Shown here: positions 45,077 to 56,500 of the stretch, piece by piece
Numbering within the stretch: position 1 is the stretch's first letter
Layout: each line of letters opens with the position of its first letter
NCBI GenBank assembly: GCA_013397075.1
Contig: VWZS01003937.1
Location: 4,013,276 to 4,077,275 of the forward strand
Direction of reading: 5' to 3'
Origin: Rhabdornis inornatus
Lineage: Eukaryota > Chordata > Aves > Passeriformes > Rhabdornithidae
DNA length: 64,000 nucleotides
Program-made: the position numbers and the translations under genes
The notes under the pieces: model-generated
What the model saw: the letters and a program-made list of their open reading frames with translations, nothing else
Database searches by the model: none
What the model was told of the DNA's origin: nothing

Positions 45077-45955
45077 CTGTGAGAGAAAAAGTCAGTATGT
45101 AAAGCTTGCTTCCCATATAAGGGTTGAGAAAAACCTAAAAAAAAAAAAATCTAAATTTAAGACACAGATTAATAAGATTATGGGACTAATAAAAGCTAGA
45201 GTACATCAAGTGAAAAAGCCATAAATACAGCTAAATAACTGAAAGTAGAACCTGCTCCTTAGGTATTGCCACTGCAAATATAATTATTTCCATCAGAACT
45301 GTTATTTTAGTACCTTAGAGAGAAAACAAATTACCTTTTCCGAAAAACAGGCAATCAACCTACTATGTTTTTATGTCTTGCAAATGAAGTTATAAATCAG
45401 TTTTAAATAGTATTTTTCATGTAATAAGGATTTCTCTATGCTACCCTGTTTTCTGTTAGACATGAAGGGTGTGATATTTTGAAGGCACATTTATGCAGCA
45501 AGCATCCTTTTGAATCAAGATGATCAAAAACTGCCCCTTCCTATAAATATCAAGTCAGTATGGAAAAGCCAGAATAAGATACACCTTCAAGAGGGTGATG
45601 TTTTATCATAACATAAAGGGACTGTGCTGCATCTGAATTTTCTGCCATCTTTAAGTTACCCAAATATTAAAACAGTTTTGAGATATCTCCATAGACTTGT
45701 CTTGCAAGAGTCTATTCACCTGTCAAATTTAAGAAACTCTTTATGTCTTGGTTGAAATGCACTAGAGAAAACATAAATTTCCTGCAATACAAGTGCTGGA
45801 AAACACAATGCTTCTCCTACTAGCAATCTAAGTCATCAGTTTTCAAAGAGAAATTTATTTTAACAAATATTAACTAGAGTAGAAGAAGTTCTGTACATCA
45901 TATGAGAATGAGCTGAAGTTTACCAAGCTGTTGACAATGATTGTTCTGAACATAC

Positions 45956-46021
45956 CATAACTTCTTCCCTTAACTGTCCCAAGGGTACCGAAAGCTGATT
46001 GAGAGCCTTGTCCATGCCAAC
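45956..46021 (-). pseudogene. COG2: Duplicate COG2 exon 3 (probable assembly artefact)
   Basis: Same as 42950-43015 at offset 3006. Confidence 0.85.
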
Positions 46022-46711
46022 CTAAAGAAATCACCACAAACACATTTATTACTTTTTTGATAAGATCATATGTGAATTACTGGCAAAGCCTATCATTTTA
46101 CAGATACTAAAAGAGAACTGAGAAAACACAACTTCCTTTATAATTTCCAGTTTTAAATTCGATGCAAAAATACATTATTTCAAACACAGGCATAAAGATA
46201 TGAGACTGCTTTCACTTAAAGCCAAAGATAAACAAAATTTCCACCTATGAAAATTTTTCCTCTCAGAAGTATAATAAGTCTCAGTCTTTGAATCTGTATA
46301 ATTGGAACAATTACAATTTTCAGACACAAAGTTTCTGAAAAAAAAACTTCTGGGTTTTTTAAGATACTTTGACTATACAAAAAGTTTAAAGATTCCTAAA
46401 AGAATCTTTTAGATTAACCTTACTTTTATCATTGCTATTCTATTTTAATAATTTATTTCCTTCAATTTTAAAAGTGCTGACAGTTTGAAACATTTAAACA
46501 TCTAAAACATTTACTACAGGCCAAGAGCAATTCTGTACAGCACCTAAGTTCTACAGGAATGGTGTCTCAGTGCAAGGATTAGAGACCTCAGTTTAAGACG
46601 CCTTAAATAATAAAATGCCAAAGTAAAAGTCATATGCTTTTCATATGAAAAATAAAAATCCCACTGAATCACATTAAGCCTGAACTACACAGTACAACCA
46701 GTAACACTTAC

Positions 46712-46873
46712 TAGATTTGTTGAAAGATTAACAAAATCTGCATAGTCCTTATTTATGAGTTCTACCATAGCAGTTTTAAGGAGTTTGTAATAGAGCTCCA
46801 GATCCTCTCGGAGCTCTTCCAACTGCACACGTTTCCTGCAGTCTGACACAAAATGATCAACATCAAAATCCGC
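46712..46873 (-). pseudogene. COG2: Duplicate COG2 exon 2 (probable assembly artefact)
   Basis: Same as 43706-43867, with an identical open frame and splice sites. Confidence 0.85.
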
Positions 46874-47169
46874 CTGAAAGTGAAACGGGAAAAGAGAGGA
46901 GGATGTAAGTAAACACACAAGGAACACATCCCAAATAAAGTACTCCATATGCCTGTGAGTTGACCAAACTAAAGCTCTAGGGGGCAAAAGGCTTCTTAAC
47001 GCAGTAGCTAAACTCTCGTTTTCAGGCTGAAAAGCAGAGTATCGTGGGGCTGAATATCCAAAGACCAGCTCTCCAAAATACAGGAGACTCACAAAACCAA
47101 ACAAACAACGAAACAGCAGCCAGGAGTCGAAATTCAGTACTGAGAACTACTCCAAGCTCTCCAGGCAGT

Positions 47170-47646
47170 GAGGCCTCTCGCTCCCGTCAGTCCCAGAGCC
47201 CGGCCCCACCCGGGCACGGCCGCCTCCCGGATCCCCCATCAGGACACCCTCGGCGCTTCCCGGAGCCCCCGGCCGGGGCAGGGCCCTGGCGAAGCTACAA
47301 ATTCCCGACCAAGGCTCCGGGCCGCTCCGTCCCGCACGGAGCCCGCCACCCCCATCCTCAGGAGGCCCCTCGCCCCTCCGCAACGCTCCAGCCCCGGCGG
47401 CCGCCACGCACCTTCATGAACTCGTCCTTGTCGAAGCAGAGGTTCTCGGGGCCCCGCGGCAGGTTCATCCTGGCCTCCATGCCGGGCCCGCCGCCCGCAC
47501 CGCCCCTCGGCCAGCGCGGCGCCGCCGAGCGCCGCAGCCGCCGCAGCGGCCCCTGCAGGGCTCCGGGCGGTGCTGCGGGCGGGTCCCGCTGAGGTGTGGG
47601 CCTTCGGAGCCGGCCTGGCCAGGCTCTGCGGGGACGGCAGAGAATC
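47170..47646 (-). promoter_or_regulatory. COG2: CpG-rich COG2 promoter/first-exon region (right copy)
   Basis: Copy of 44164-44640; carries A instead of G at 47292 in intron 1. Confidence 0.65.
47412..47480 (-). pseudogene. COG2: Duplicate COG2 exon 1 (probable assembly artefact)
   Basis: Same as 44406-44474. This copy has the full CR1 and natural flank upstream, so it may be the true 5' end once the duplication is collapsed. Confidence 0.85.
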
Positions 47647-48455
47647 CGGGGAGCGATTGGGTTGGGAAACGCCTCTGGATCATCTAACCCAACCTGTGAC
47701 TGAGCACCGCTGTGTCAGTTACGTCATGGCTTTGGGTGCCACGTCCAGTCTTCTCTTAAACACCTCTAGAGACAGTGACTCCACCACCTCCCTGGGCAGC
47801 CCATTCCAATGCCTAAGCACTCTTTCTGTGAAGAAAATCCTTCTAATGTCCAGTCTAAACTTTCCCTGGTGCAGATTGAGGCCATTTCCTCTGGTCTCTG
47901 AAGAACAGGCTGATCCCCACCGGGGTACCCCTTCCTTCAGGCACGTGTAGAGAGCAGTGAGGTCCCCCCCGAGCCTCCTTTTCTCCAGGCTAAACACCCC
48001 CAGCTCCCTCAGCTACTCCTCACAGGATCTGTGCTCCAGACCCTTCCCCAGCTCCATCACCCTTCCCTGGACACGCTCCAGCGCCTCAATGTCATCCCTG
48101 GACAGAGAAGCGCAGAACTGGTCACTGAACTCAAGGTGCAGCCTCAGCAGTCCCAGTACAGGGGGACAGTCACTGTTCTGGTCCTGCTGGACACACTGTT
48201 AGTGACAGAGGACAGGATGCCATCAGCCTTCTTGGCCACCTGGGCACACACACTGGCTCATGTTCTGCTGCTGCCAACCAGCACCACCAGGTTCCCCTCC
48301 ACTGGCCCTCTTTCCATCCATCTTTCCCCCAGCCTGTAGCACTGCTTGGGGTTGTTGTGGCCGAAGTATACAATCTGGCACTCATCGCTCACACCGAACT
48401 TCGTGTCCTGTGTATTTACAAAGGGTAAACTCAATCCCCTCATCCACATCATCCA
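47640..48455 (-). mobile_element. CR1 LINE, 3' part including RT C-terminal coding remnant
   Basis: The - strand frame 47997-47719 encodes EKRRLGGDLTALYTCLKEGV, FRLDIRRIFFTERV and HWNGLPREVVESLSLEVFKR, the standard C-terminus of the CR1 reverse-transcriptase protein. 48000-48455 continues with typical antisense CR1 sequence. The 3' end faces COG2 and starts about 170 bp upstream of its ATG. The left copy of the duplication contains the first part of the same element (about 44634-44886). Confidence 0.9.
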
Positions 48456-48484
48456 GTAGCACTACCGCTGTAACCCCTAAACCA

Positions 48485-48835
48485 TGCCACCTATCCAGAT
48501 GCCTCTTGATTCCATCACTTCCCTGGGCAACCTATTCCAATGCCTGACCACCCTAGCAGTAAAATTTTTTTCTAATATCTAACCTCAATCTCTCCTGTCT
48601 CAGCTTAAGGCCATTTTCCCCATGTCTTCTCAGTGCAGGCATAGGAGGAGACCAGTCCCCACCTCACTACTACCTCCTTTCAGGCAGAAAGCAATGAGGT
48701 ATCTCCTGGGCCACCTCTTCTCTAGACTAAACAAACCCAGCTCCTTCAGCCATTCCTCATAAGACATGTTTCTAGACCCTTCACAAGCCTTGCTGCCCTT
48801 CTCTGGACATGCTGCAGCACCTCAATGTCCTTGAA
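48485..48835 (-). mobile_element. CR1 LINE fragment, antisense
   Basis: Contains the CR1 pattern of cctgggcaacctattccaat, tctaatatctaacctcaatc and cttctctggacatgctgcag, as in the preceding element but more diverged. Confidence 0.8.
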
Positions 48836-49110
48836 GGATTTGGGTTGGAAAGGGTAATGTACTTGAATGGGTTAGGTTGGAAGGGACCTAAAAGATCATC
48901 TAGCTTTAACATCACGCCATGGGCAGGGATACCTTGCACTAGACCAGGTTGCTCAGAGCCTCATCCAAGACAGCCTTGAACACTTCCAGGGTTGGGACAT
49001 CCACAGCTTGTCTGGGCAATCTGTTCCAGTGCTTCACCACGCTGACAGTAAAAACTTCCTTCCTGATGTCTAATCTAAACCTATGGTTCTTGCCACCCTG
49101 AGATGTCAGG
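48836..49110 (-). mobile_element. CR1 LINE 3' end fragment, antisense
   Basis: Begins with the reverse of the CR1 3' end (ggttggaagggacctaaaag atcatcta) and runs through a ttgtctgggcaatctgttcc segment. It is a separate insertion abutting the previous fragment. Confidence 0.82.
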
Positions 49111-52100
49111 GTAGCTGAGTTGCGCTGCTGGTGGGGCTGCCTGGTGTGTGCCCTACAGTGGGCACTAAGTGCACCAAACTGACCCAGTCATGCAACATGA
49201 CCCAGCCATCAGGGCCCATGGCACAAACCATGGAGTCACAGGGCTGAGGAGGAGGAAAGGGGCTCCAGGGGATGGAAGCTGAGCAGGATCACCCAGATCT
49301 GGTAGCCCACTGCCACATCTCCTCAGGTTTTATGTATTACCTGGGGTGGAGGATACCCAGCCTCTATAGGCAAGAAGTGAGAGGGTCTGAGCATTCTTTA
49401 GAGCAAAATAAGCTTTTTCTCATGTTTAAATTTATTTTAGTTTGTGCCCACGTGATCCTGAGTAACAGGAACTGAGTCAGAGCATAATTTACTTCCCCCA
49501 TCCTTCTTTTCAGCAGTCTCCTCTTAGGCTCTTGTTTCCTTCAAAATCTTTTGTTCAAGGTCGCTGATGCCTTAGCGAAGACAAATTTAGCTCTAGAAAG
49601 CCTCCCTGCTGTCACTTACATTTCTGTTTGCACCTCAGGATGGAAGACAGCAAATGATCTTGTTCCTCACATGAGCGTTTTATGGATTTAATTTTGTCTC
49701 AGTGAGCTCAAATGAGGAGCTATCCCAGTGCCTCACCGAAGATTTGTGAAGGTGCATCCTGTACAACTGTTTCTCTGCCAGTTGCTCTGTGGATAATGAC
49801 AGAGAAGACTGCTGCAGGCCTGACAAACTGGGCTGGAAACCCCCAGACCTTTTGGGCAGCCAACATTTTGACAGCACCAACATATACCTCCCCTCCTAAG
49901 TCCTTCAGCACTGCCACATAGTCTGCCTGGTCTGTAACCAGCAAAGATTTGTGCCAGTGATTCATGGCTCTGGGTTTCTCAGGACTTCCCTGAGTTACTA
50001 CGAGTAGGAAGAGTCCAGAGTAGGGACATGTGCACTTCTGGCTGGCTCCTTGTGTGCTCATTGCCCCTGCTTGCTTTCACCCTGTCCCTTTGGAAAGCTT
50101 CTCAAGACTGACATTTTCAGTGTGTCCAACCCTCTCAGAGATCTCAGAGGTTGGCAGGCATGATTTATAGCTGTCATGTGTTGTCAGCTGGAGAGCAGAA
50201 AACAATACACCCACGTCACAAATCTACACTGGCACTTTTTTGCAATAGCTATGACTGTGCGTGTCAGGTTTCTTACATTGTGATATTTAAATGTCTAGAT
50301 TCTGGTACAGTAACAAAGCTACATTATTGCTTAGCCATATTTTAATTTAATGAGCTAGATGCTTGAAATAAAAATTCTAACCATTTTTTAATGTTAACTT
50401 CCTAGCAAGTAGTTACACCTACTTCTTCTAAGTGTACTATCCAGGACAAATCTTGCTGTAAGAAGAATTGATGTTGCCATTTATGGTTTTGTTTACAAAG
50501 CTCTAATTATGAAGTGCTTCGAGGAAATAAAATATATGCTTCTAACTTGAATTTGTTTATTGATGAGCTCTTACACTCCTCATATTTATTGATTTAATTG
50601 TACATTCAAATATGAAGTTTGTGGAACGTAGTAATTTACCAGCACAGACTGCAATATTGCACTTACAGTAAGTTCATGCTAAAACCAGAATTAGGAGTCA
50701 TAGGTTATTTCCACATGCCATGTGTGTCTGTACAGTCATTTTCACCTGGGGCAGTGGTGCACAGACTAAAGTTTCTCTGAGACAGAAGAGACAGGCAAAG
50801 CAGTGAGGGAGCTGGCCATTCCAAAGAGTCCTGCAAAGCTCCCTATACTTTCATTACTTAGTCTATTCGTACTGCAAGCCACTTCGTCCCTTTCCTTTCC
50901 TAATTCTTGTTATTGTCATTCCAACACTTCCTGGCTTAGAAAACAGAGTTTTAAATGCTTTTTCCCAACCACAAAGACGTGGCACCTAAGGATTTCTTGA
51001 AAACTTTTAATCACCATTTAATCTGCAGTTTTTGAATAACGTATCATTAATGGACGCATTAGATGAATGAAGAGAGAGCACCTGAAAGTCTGTCTCAGTA
51101 TTATTGTTATTATCTGAATAAGGATAACGTAGGTGCCTGAGAGTAGATGAGCTACTTTTAGCTGTTGTGTGGGTGCTGAATTTTAACAATTCCAGGACCC
51201 TTTCTTATTCTCAAAAAAAGAACATTCCAAGGGAGGAATAATGATACAACAAATTATGTTTAGGATAATTGTATCATCATTTCACTGAAAGCTGCCAATG
51301 ACCAATCAACTATCTTGGAAATATCGGTATATACCAGTTAAATTGGGAAAGAAAACAGTTAGTTTCACCTTCCACCACATTCTTAAAGTTGTCTCTGGTT
51401 TTATTATTTTAAAAAGTTGAAGACATCACCAGCAATTTATGATAAATAAGAAAAGTGTGACTGTGTATAACATGTAGGGACAGATAGGCTACAGCTAATA
51501 TGTGGTACAACACTCCAGGTACTGAGAAGCTTCAAAAATTTAGGTAGTATTAGGCAAACTGAGGTGCCAGTGTTAATGTATTATTTTGAGTACCTTGCCT
51601 TCCTAAGATGACACCTCCATCAATGTATCTTCTGGCCCTCCAGCAAGACTGTGTAAGAAACAGTCTGTGTTAGCTGCTTTCAGTAGATATAAAAAACAAA
51701 GAGCATCAGTTAATAAATAAAAGTTCAGAAGGCAGAAAAGGGTATTTTCCTAATGTTGACATCTTACTGAGTGCCTTTATTTTGTTTTCTTTTGGAAATT
51801 GAATTAAATACACAAAGAAGTGTAAAAGAGTTTATATAGCTGACTCCAGTCCTGAACACGGAAGTCAGTGAGTGAATGCTGCTGATTTCTGTGATTAACT
51901 GTCAGTCACCCAGCTCCAGAGGTGTTAATAAGCCTACTGAGCTGATGGCAGTCTTGTCATGCTTAATGTCAGTAAGTAGATTAAAAAAGACTTGGTCCTA
52001 AATAAACAAGCTAAAGAAGAAGTTTGGAAATTGCTCAGGTGATGGGTCTTGGAGGACAACTATAACATTGCAGTAATGACACTGGTTTGTGGATAAATCA

Positions 52101-52164
52101 AAATATGAATTTGTATTATGATATAAACATGCACCTTGATGCATAAGAGAAATTTTTTAAACAA
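49111..52164. other. Gene-poor interval upstream of COG2
   Basis: No exon recognised. It holds one long - strand open frame (49720-50061) and otherwise AT-rich DNA. PGBD5, the expected neighbour on this side, was not seen. Confidence 0.5.
49720..50061 (-). other. Unassigned 113-codon open frame
   Basis: An ATG-to-stop frame whose composition is rather protein-like (for example TDQADYVAVLKDLGGEVYVG). I do not recognise a family. No clear pair of splice sites or poly(A) signal supports a gene, although GAG|GTATATG within it could be a donor. It may be a decayed exon or transposon piece, or chance. Confidence 0.2.
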
Positions 52165-52345
52165 TCATTCACTGGAGCAGCCTTCCCAGGGACATGGAGA
52201 AGTGCCCATGACTGCATCACTGGAGGTCTTCAAGATGCCTTGGACAGGGTGCTAAATAATTTCACCTAGGCTCCCCTTCTAATGAAAGGTTGGACCAGAT
52301 AATCTCTGGAGGTTTTTTCCAAACTGGACTATTCTCTGCTTCCGT
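52165..52345 (+). mobile_element. CR1 LINE 3' end fragment, sense
   Basis: Old CR1 copy: cactggaggtcttcaagatg, ggacagggtgctaaataatt and the 3' end ggttggaccagataatctc. The frame is decayed. Confidence 0.75.
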
Positions 52346-53004
52346 GGCATCTACTACAAGATCTGTAGTGAACGTATGTAAAATGTAGAACTGCAGTATG
52401 AAAGTATGCCAGCTTAAAACCATTTTTGATCATCTAAAAATGTTTTAGAAATGTTCCCTTGCCCTGACAGGGTAAGTACAGACTGATACTTTACATCAAA
52501 GATATATTGAGTACAGTGACATGTGAAAGGAGAGAGGTGGGAAGGGAGAGAAGTGAGGGAGGAGGTTTCAGCTCTCTCATGCTTGACTTGCCATGCCCAG
52601 ACAAGGCATAGTGTAAAGGAGCTAACTTAACATGTTAACTTAAAACATCCTGCCTCAGGGCCCCACATAGCTGAAAAAAGGGCTGTGGTTTTCCACCTTC
52701 AGCTCCTCCTGAGATGCTCAAAATGACAGTTAGGAAAGGTCTCAAAATGGAACTTCATTATTTTGAGTTAACCTGAAAATTTCTTCTCAGTTGTTGGGGT
52801 AGCTGGCTAATTGGAGTTCAGTAATATCCCAGGCATTACAGAGGTAACAAGACTGGAGCACAGATAACTGCATATACCTAATTCAGCAGACTATTACCCA
52901 AAATTCAGGGATTATCAATTTATTTCCATCCGGAGAGGAAACAAATGGCAGAGTTGTTTATTACTTTGATAATGTGCTTACTACAAGAAATTACAAAAGG
53001 CTAC

Positions 53005-53059
53005 CTTTTAAAGACAGAACATTCAAACATGTTCTTTTTAAGACAGAACATTCAAACAA
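53005..53059. repeat. 29-bp tandem duplication
   Basis: CTTTTAAAGACAGAACATTC at 53005 recurs as CTTTTTAAGACAGAACATTC at 53034. Confidence 0.8.
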
Positions 53060-53159
53060 TAGCACAGTGTGTTGGTTTATAGAGCCAGATCTCCTTTAGT
53101 CAGTGCTTTGCCCAAAAATATCTGTTAAACTTTTGATCAAGGTTGCATTATTCACAGGC

Positions 53160-53595
53160 AGGGCCATGAAAATCATCACAGGGCTTGGACACCTCTTTTA
53201 TGAAGAAAGGCTGAAAAGAATTGAGGATTTTCAGCCTGAAGAAGAGAAATCTCTGTGATACCTTGTTTCGGCCTTTTCATATGTAAAGAGGGCTTATAAG
53301 AAGGATGGAGAGAGACTTTTTACCAAGGCCTGTAGTGTCAGGACATGGAACAACGATTTTAAACTAAAAGAAGGTTGATTTACATTGGATATAAGGAAGA
53401 AGAATTTTTACAGTGAGGGTGGTGAGGTACGGGAATAGGTTGTCCAGATAACTTGTGGATGTCCCAACACCGGAAATTTTCAAGATCAGGCTGGGGCTTT
53501 GAGCAGCCTGGATTAGTGAAAGATGTCCTGGCCTATGGTGGGAAGCTGAATTATATGATCTTTAAAGGTCCTTTTCAATCCAAATCATTCTTTTG
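53160..53595 (+). mobile_element. CR1 LINE 3' fragment, sense
   Basis: About 435 bp of CR1: gaagaaaggctgaaaagaat, gaggattttcagcctgaaga, ggatataaggaagaagaatt, ggggctttgagcagcctgga, ending gatctttaaaggtccttttc. Multiple stops; non-coding. Confidence 0.85.
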
Positions 53596-56500
53596 TTCTG
53601 GGGTTCTGCAGTGCTGTGACTGTCCAGAAGATCACTGCTGTTCTTTTTCTTTCATTCTGTATTGTTTCTTCAGCATGTCTCATTCTGCCAGGCACGCCCC
53701 TCCCTAGAGCACTACCTGGTGAAACCCTTACTGCGTTTGGTTTATATTTCTCAATATTTTCACGTGTTTGTTTGCTTGTTTTGCATTGTGATATGTATCC
53801 GTGTTTTGATTGAAAGTGGCATAGTTTCATCCTTTGATTTCTTAAGGGAGCTCTATGGTTCCTTAGGGGAGCTCCAAAGTTTCTTACAGTTATCACAAAG
53901 GAAAGATAACAGTTGTATGTTGCAAGTTCAGTGAGATTTAATCAAATCCACAATGTGTTGTGGAAGAGCTGGGGAACAGAATTTTTCACCTTTCTCCTTT
54001 TCCTAATAGGTATATTTTAGAGATAGATGGAAATTTAGGTGTCCCTTGACAATAAGAATTATGAATTTTAAACATTGTAGCCACTGGATGTCACTAATGA
54101 TTCACAGAAACATAGAAATCTGTGCACTTTTTCCAAAGGGTAAAAAATTATTTAAAGAGCACAAGATTTGGAGGAGAAGCATTTCCATCTGAAATGGGAG
54201 CAAATTTTATTAGCGTGCAGTAAGCAGAGATCTGGTTGGACTTGCCAAGTTTTGTTTAACTTGTTGACTTTTAAGGTGGCAAACAAATACTTAACAAATA
54301 AGATTCTGAGGAACAAAGCCAGCAAAGTTTTTTGCCGGCTCATTTAAGAGGCGTGAGCTAACCAAGCTGGAAGAGAACCTTTGCATGGGAAAATGTATGT
54401 GTGAGTTGTGGTATATATATCATGGATATTGCATAGAATCATGCAATACTTACACACGTGGAGCCCATCTAGCAACACCATAACAGAGGAAATAATGAAA
54501 AATGCTCAGATGTGCCATTATTGTATAAACCAATTAAGAGGAAAAATACGCATCTGAAGATTTTAATAAATGTGCTTTAGGATGGCAAAGCATCTTCTGG
54601 CCAACATCCCCCTATAAGTGCCACCACTGCTGTGCCTTTTGCACTGCAAGTCTCAAGAATACCAAATGACTTAATGCTGTCATGATTTTTACATTAAATT
54701 AGCAACCCCTACAACACCTGTTACAGATGTGTGTAGGACTTCCAGACTTCTCTTCGAGAAATCCTAGAGAGTGATTTCTATTTATGCAGCGCACATGCCA
54801 GACACCAGACGTGCCCCAGCTGCTTCAGACTTGCTGTGAATGTATAGATTAGCTGTGCACACTGTGCAAGGGATGCTGTCTGCTGCAGTCCAGGCAGGGG
54901 TTTGGTCAGGTCCACTGGTCTCAGACACATTCCTTTTGACTGGAATGCCACGAATTTCCTGACATACCTTCTCAAGCACCACCAGCCATCTGCCAGGGAT
55001 TTGTAGGAATTGCAGAAAAATAACCAGACTCTGCTTTTTCTTCTAAGGCATAATATACAGGAAGGAAAAGAGGACATGCTGATCAAGAAATGAATCTATG
55101 AGCAAGAATATAGAGAGATTTTACTATAGATTTAGGCAACAATACAGGATAACCATTTCAGTCTGAGGAGTGGCCCATATGTTAAGGCAAGTTGCCCTCA
55201 TTAATAAACACATATTTGACAAAACTGTCATTTCACTCTTTGAGGTTTTTTGCTATCTCTGTTTTGAATACTATTATTTTTTGATTTGTCCATTATGATT
55301 TCCATCTTAAAGTTTCATCCTTGTTTCTTAGCTGTAGTCATGTGAATGTTTTTGTGCTTATTAAAGCCCAGGCACAACTGAAAGTGATAGTTGCAGTAAA
55401 TTCAAGGTGACAATTTTACAGTATAGGTTACAAAAAAATTTCGGGCAGGCTTTAACAGGGCTCAGTGTACTAACCACCTCTGTACAACTCTTATGACTTC
55501 AAATGGATTATATGAATTGAATGAAAGTTTAGTTTCTTAGTGTATACTAAAGGACATGCTGTGCCATGAGGATGAGGCACGATCAGTCAATGAGTGTTGG
55601 ACATAAGAGAGACATCTGTGCTTTTAAGGGACTGATAATTCACAGACAGCATACCCATAGCTCGCTTTTATCAGTGCTAGGGGCCAAGGACAGATACTGC
55701 AAGATGTGTTATCAGCTCCTTTGTGGGACTGTATCCTGGTTTAAGGCCTTGAGGAGCTGAAACTTAAAATCTCAGCCCTGACATTGTTACTTTTTGATCA
55801 GAGACAATGTGCTTACTCTTTACTTGTATATTTTTTAAAATTACTCTGCACATCTAGAAACTTTAAGTGACATTATTAAAAAAAATAATATCCTCAACTA
55901 AAAAAAAAAACAAAAAAAACCAAAAAAACCAAACAAAAAAGTCGTATTTGATTGGAATTAAGTTTGCCTGTTCATACCAGGATGCTGTCAGGCTGCATCA
56001 TTTTTTTCTGAGAAGAATTCTTAATCCTCATGCAGATGGGAAGTAACAATAAACACCATCTGCTGCAAATTAGGTTACTCTCTTAGCAACGAGTGAGATC
56101 AGGCTCTGTCTCAGCCTCCCATTTTCTGTGCTGAAGTACACATTGGCACTTCAGCCTGTAACAAAGCAAGTGATCAGAAACAAAGTGGAAATAAGAAATG
56201 AAAAATCTTTCTTATTCCCCTCCTGGCAAGATCCTTCCTGTTCCTGACAACCCCACAGTTTTATTGCTGTTTGCCAGAGGGGCCAAGATCTGCTCATTGC
56301 CCCAATCTTCCACTGGCTCCCGGCTTCTCCTCTGGGAGTGGGAGCAGCATCATGAAGAGCTGGCAATTTCTCACGACTGCTAGGTGCTGGGAGCCAGCCC
56401 AAGAAGTAAATAGGATCAGCAAGGGAGGGCTGTGTATCAGTTGAGAGTGGATTTAAAGCTGTGTGCTGCTGGCAGAGCTCACAGGGGGCAGGGCCAGCAA

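Larger units (their letters stand above)
44888..47892. repeat. Right copy of the 3005-bp duplication
   Basis: Near-identical to 41882-44886. It is continuous on its right with the rest of the CR1 and flanking DNA, whereas the left copy is continuous with the COG2 gene body. Removing 44887-47892 would restore one uninterrupted locus. Confidence 0.95.
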
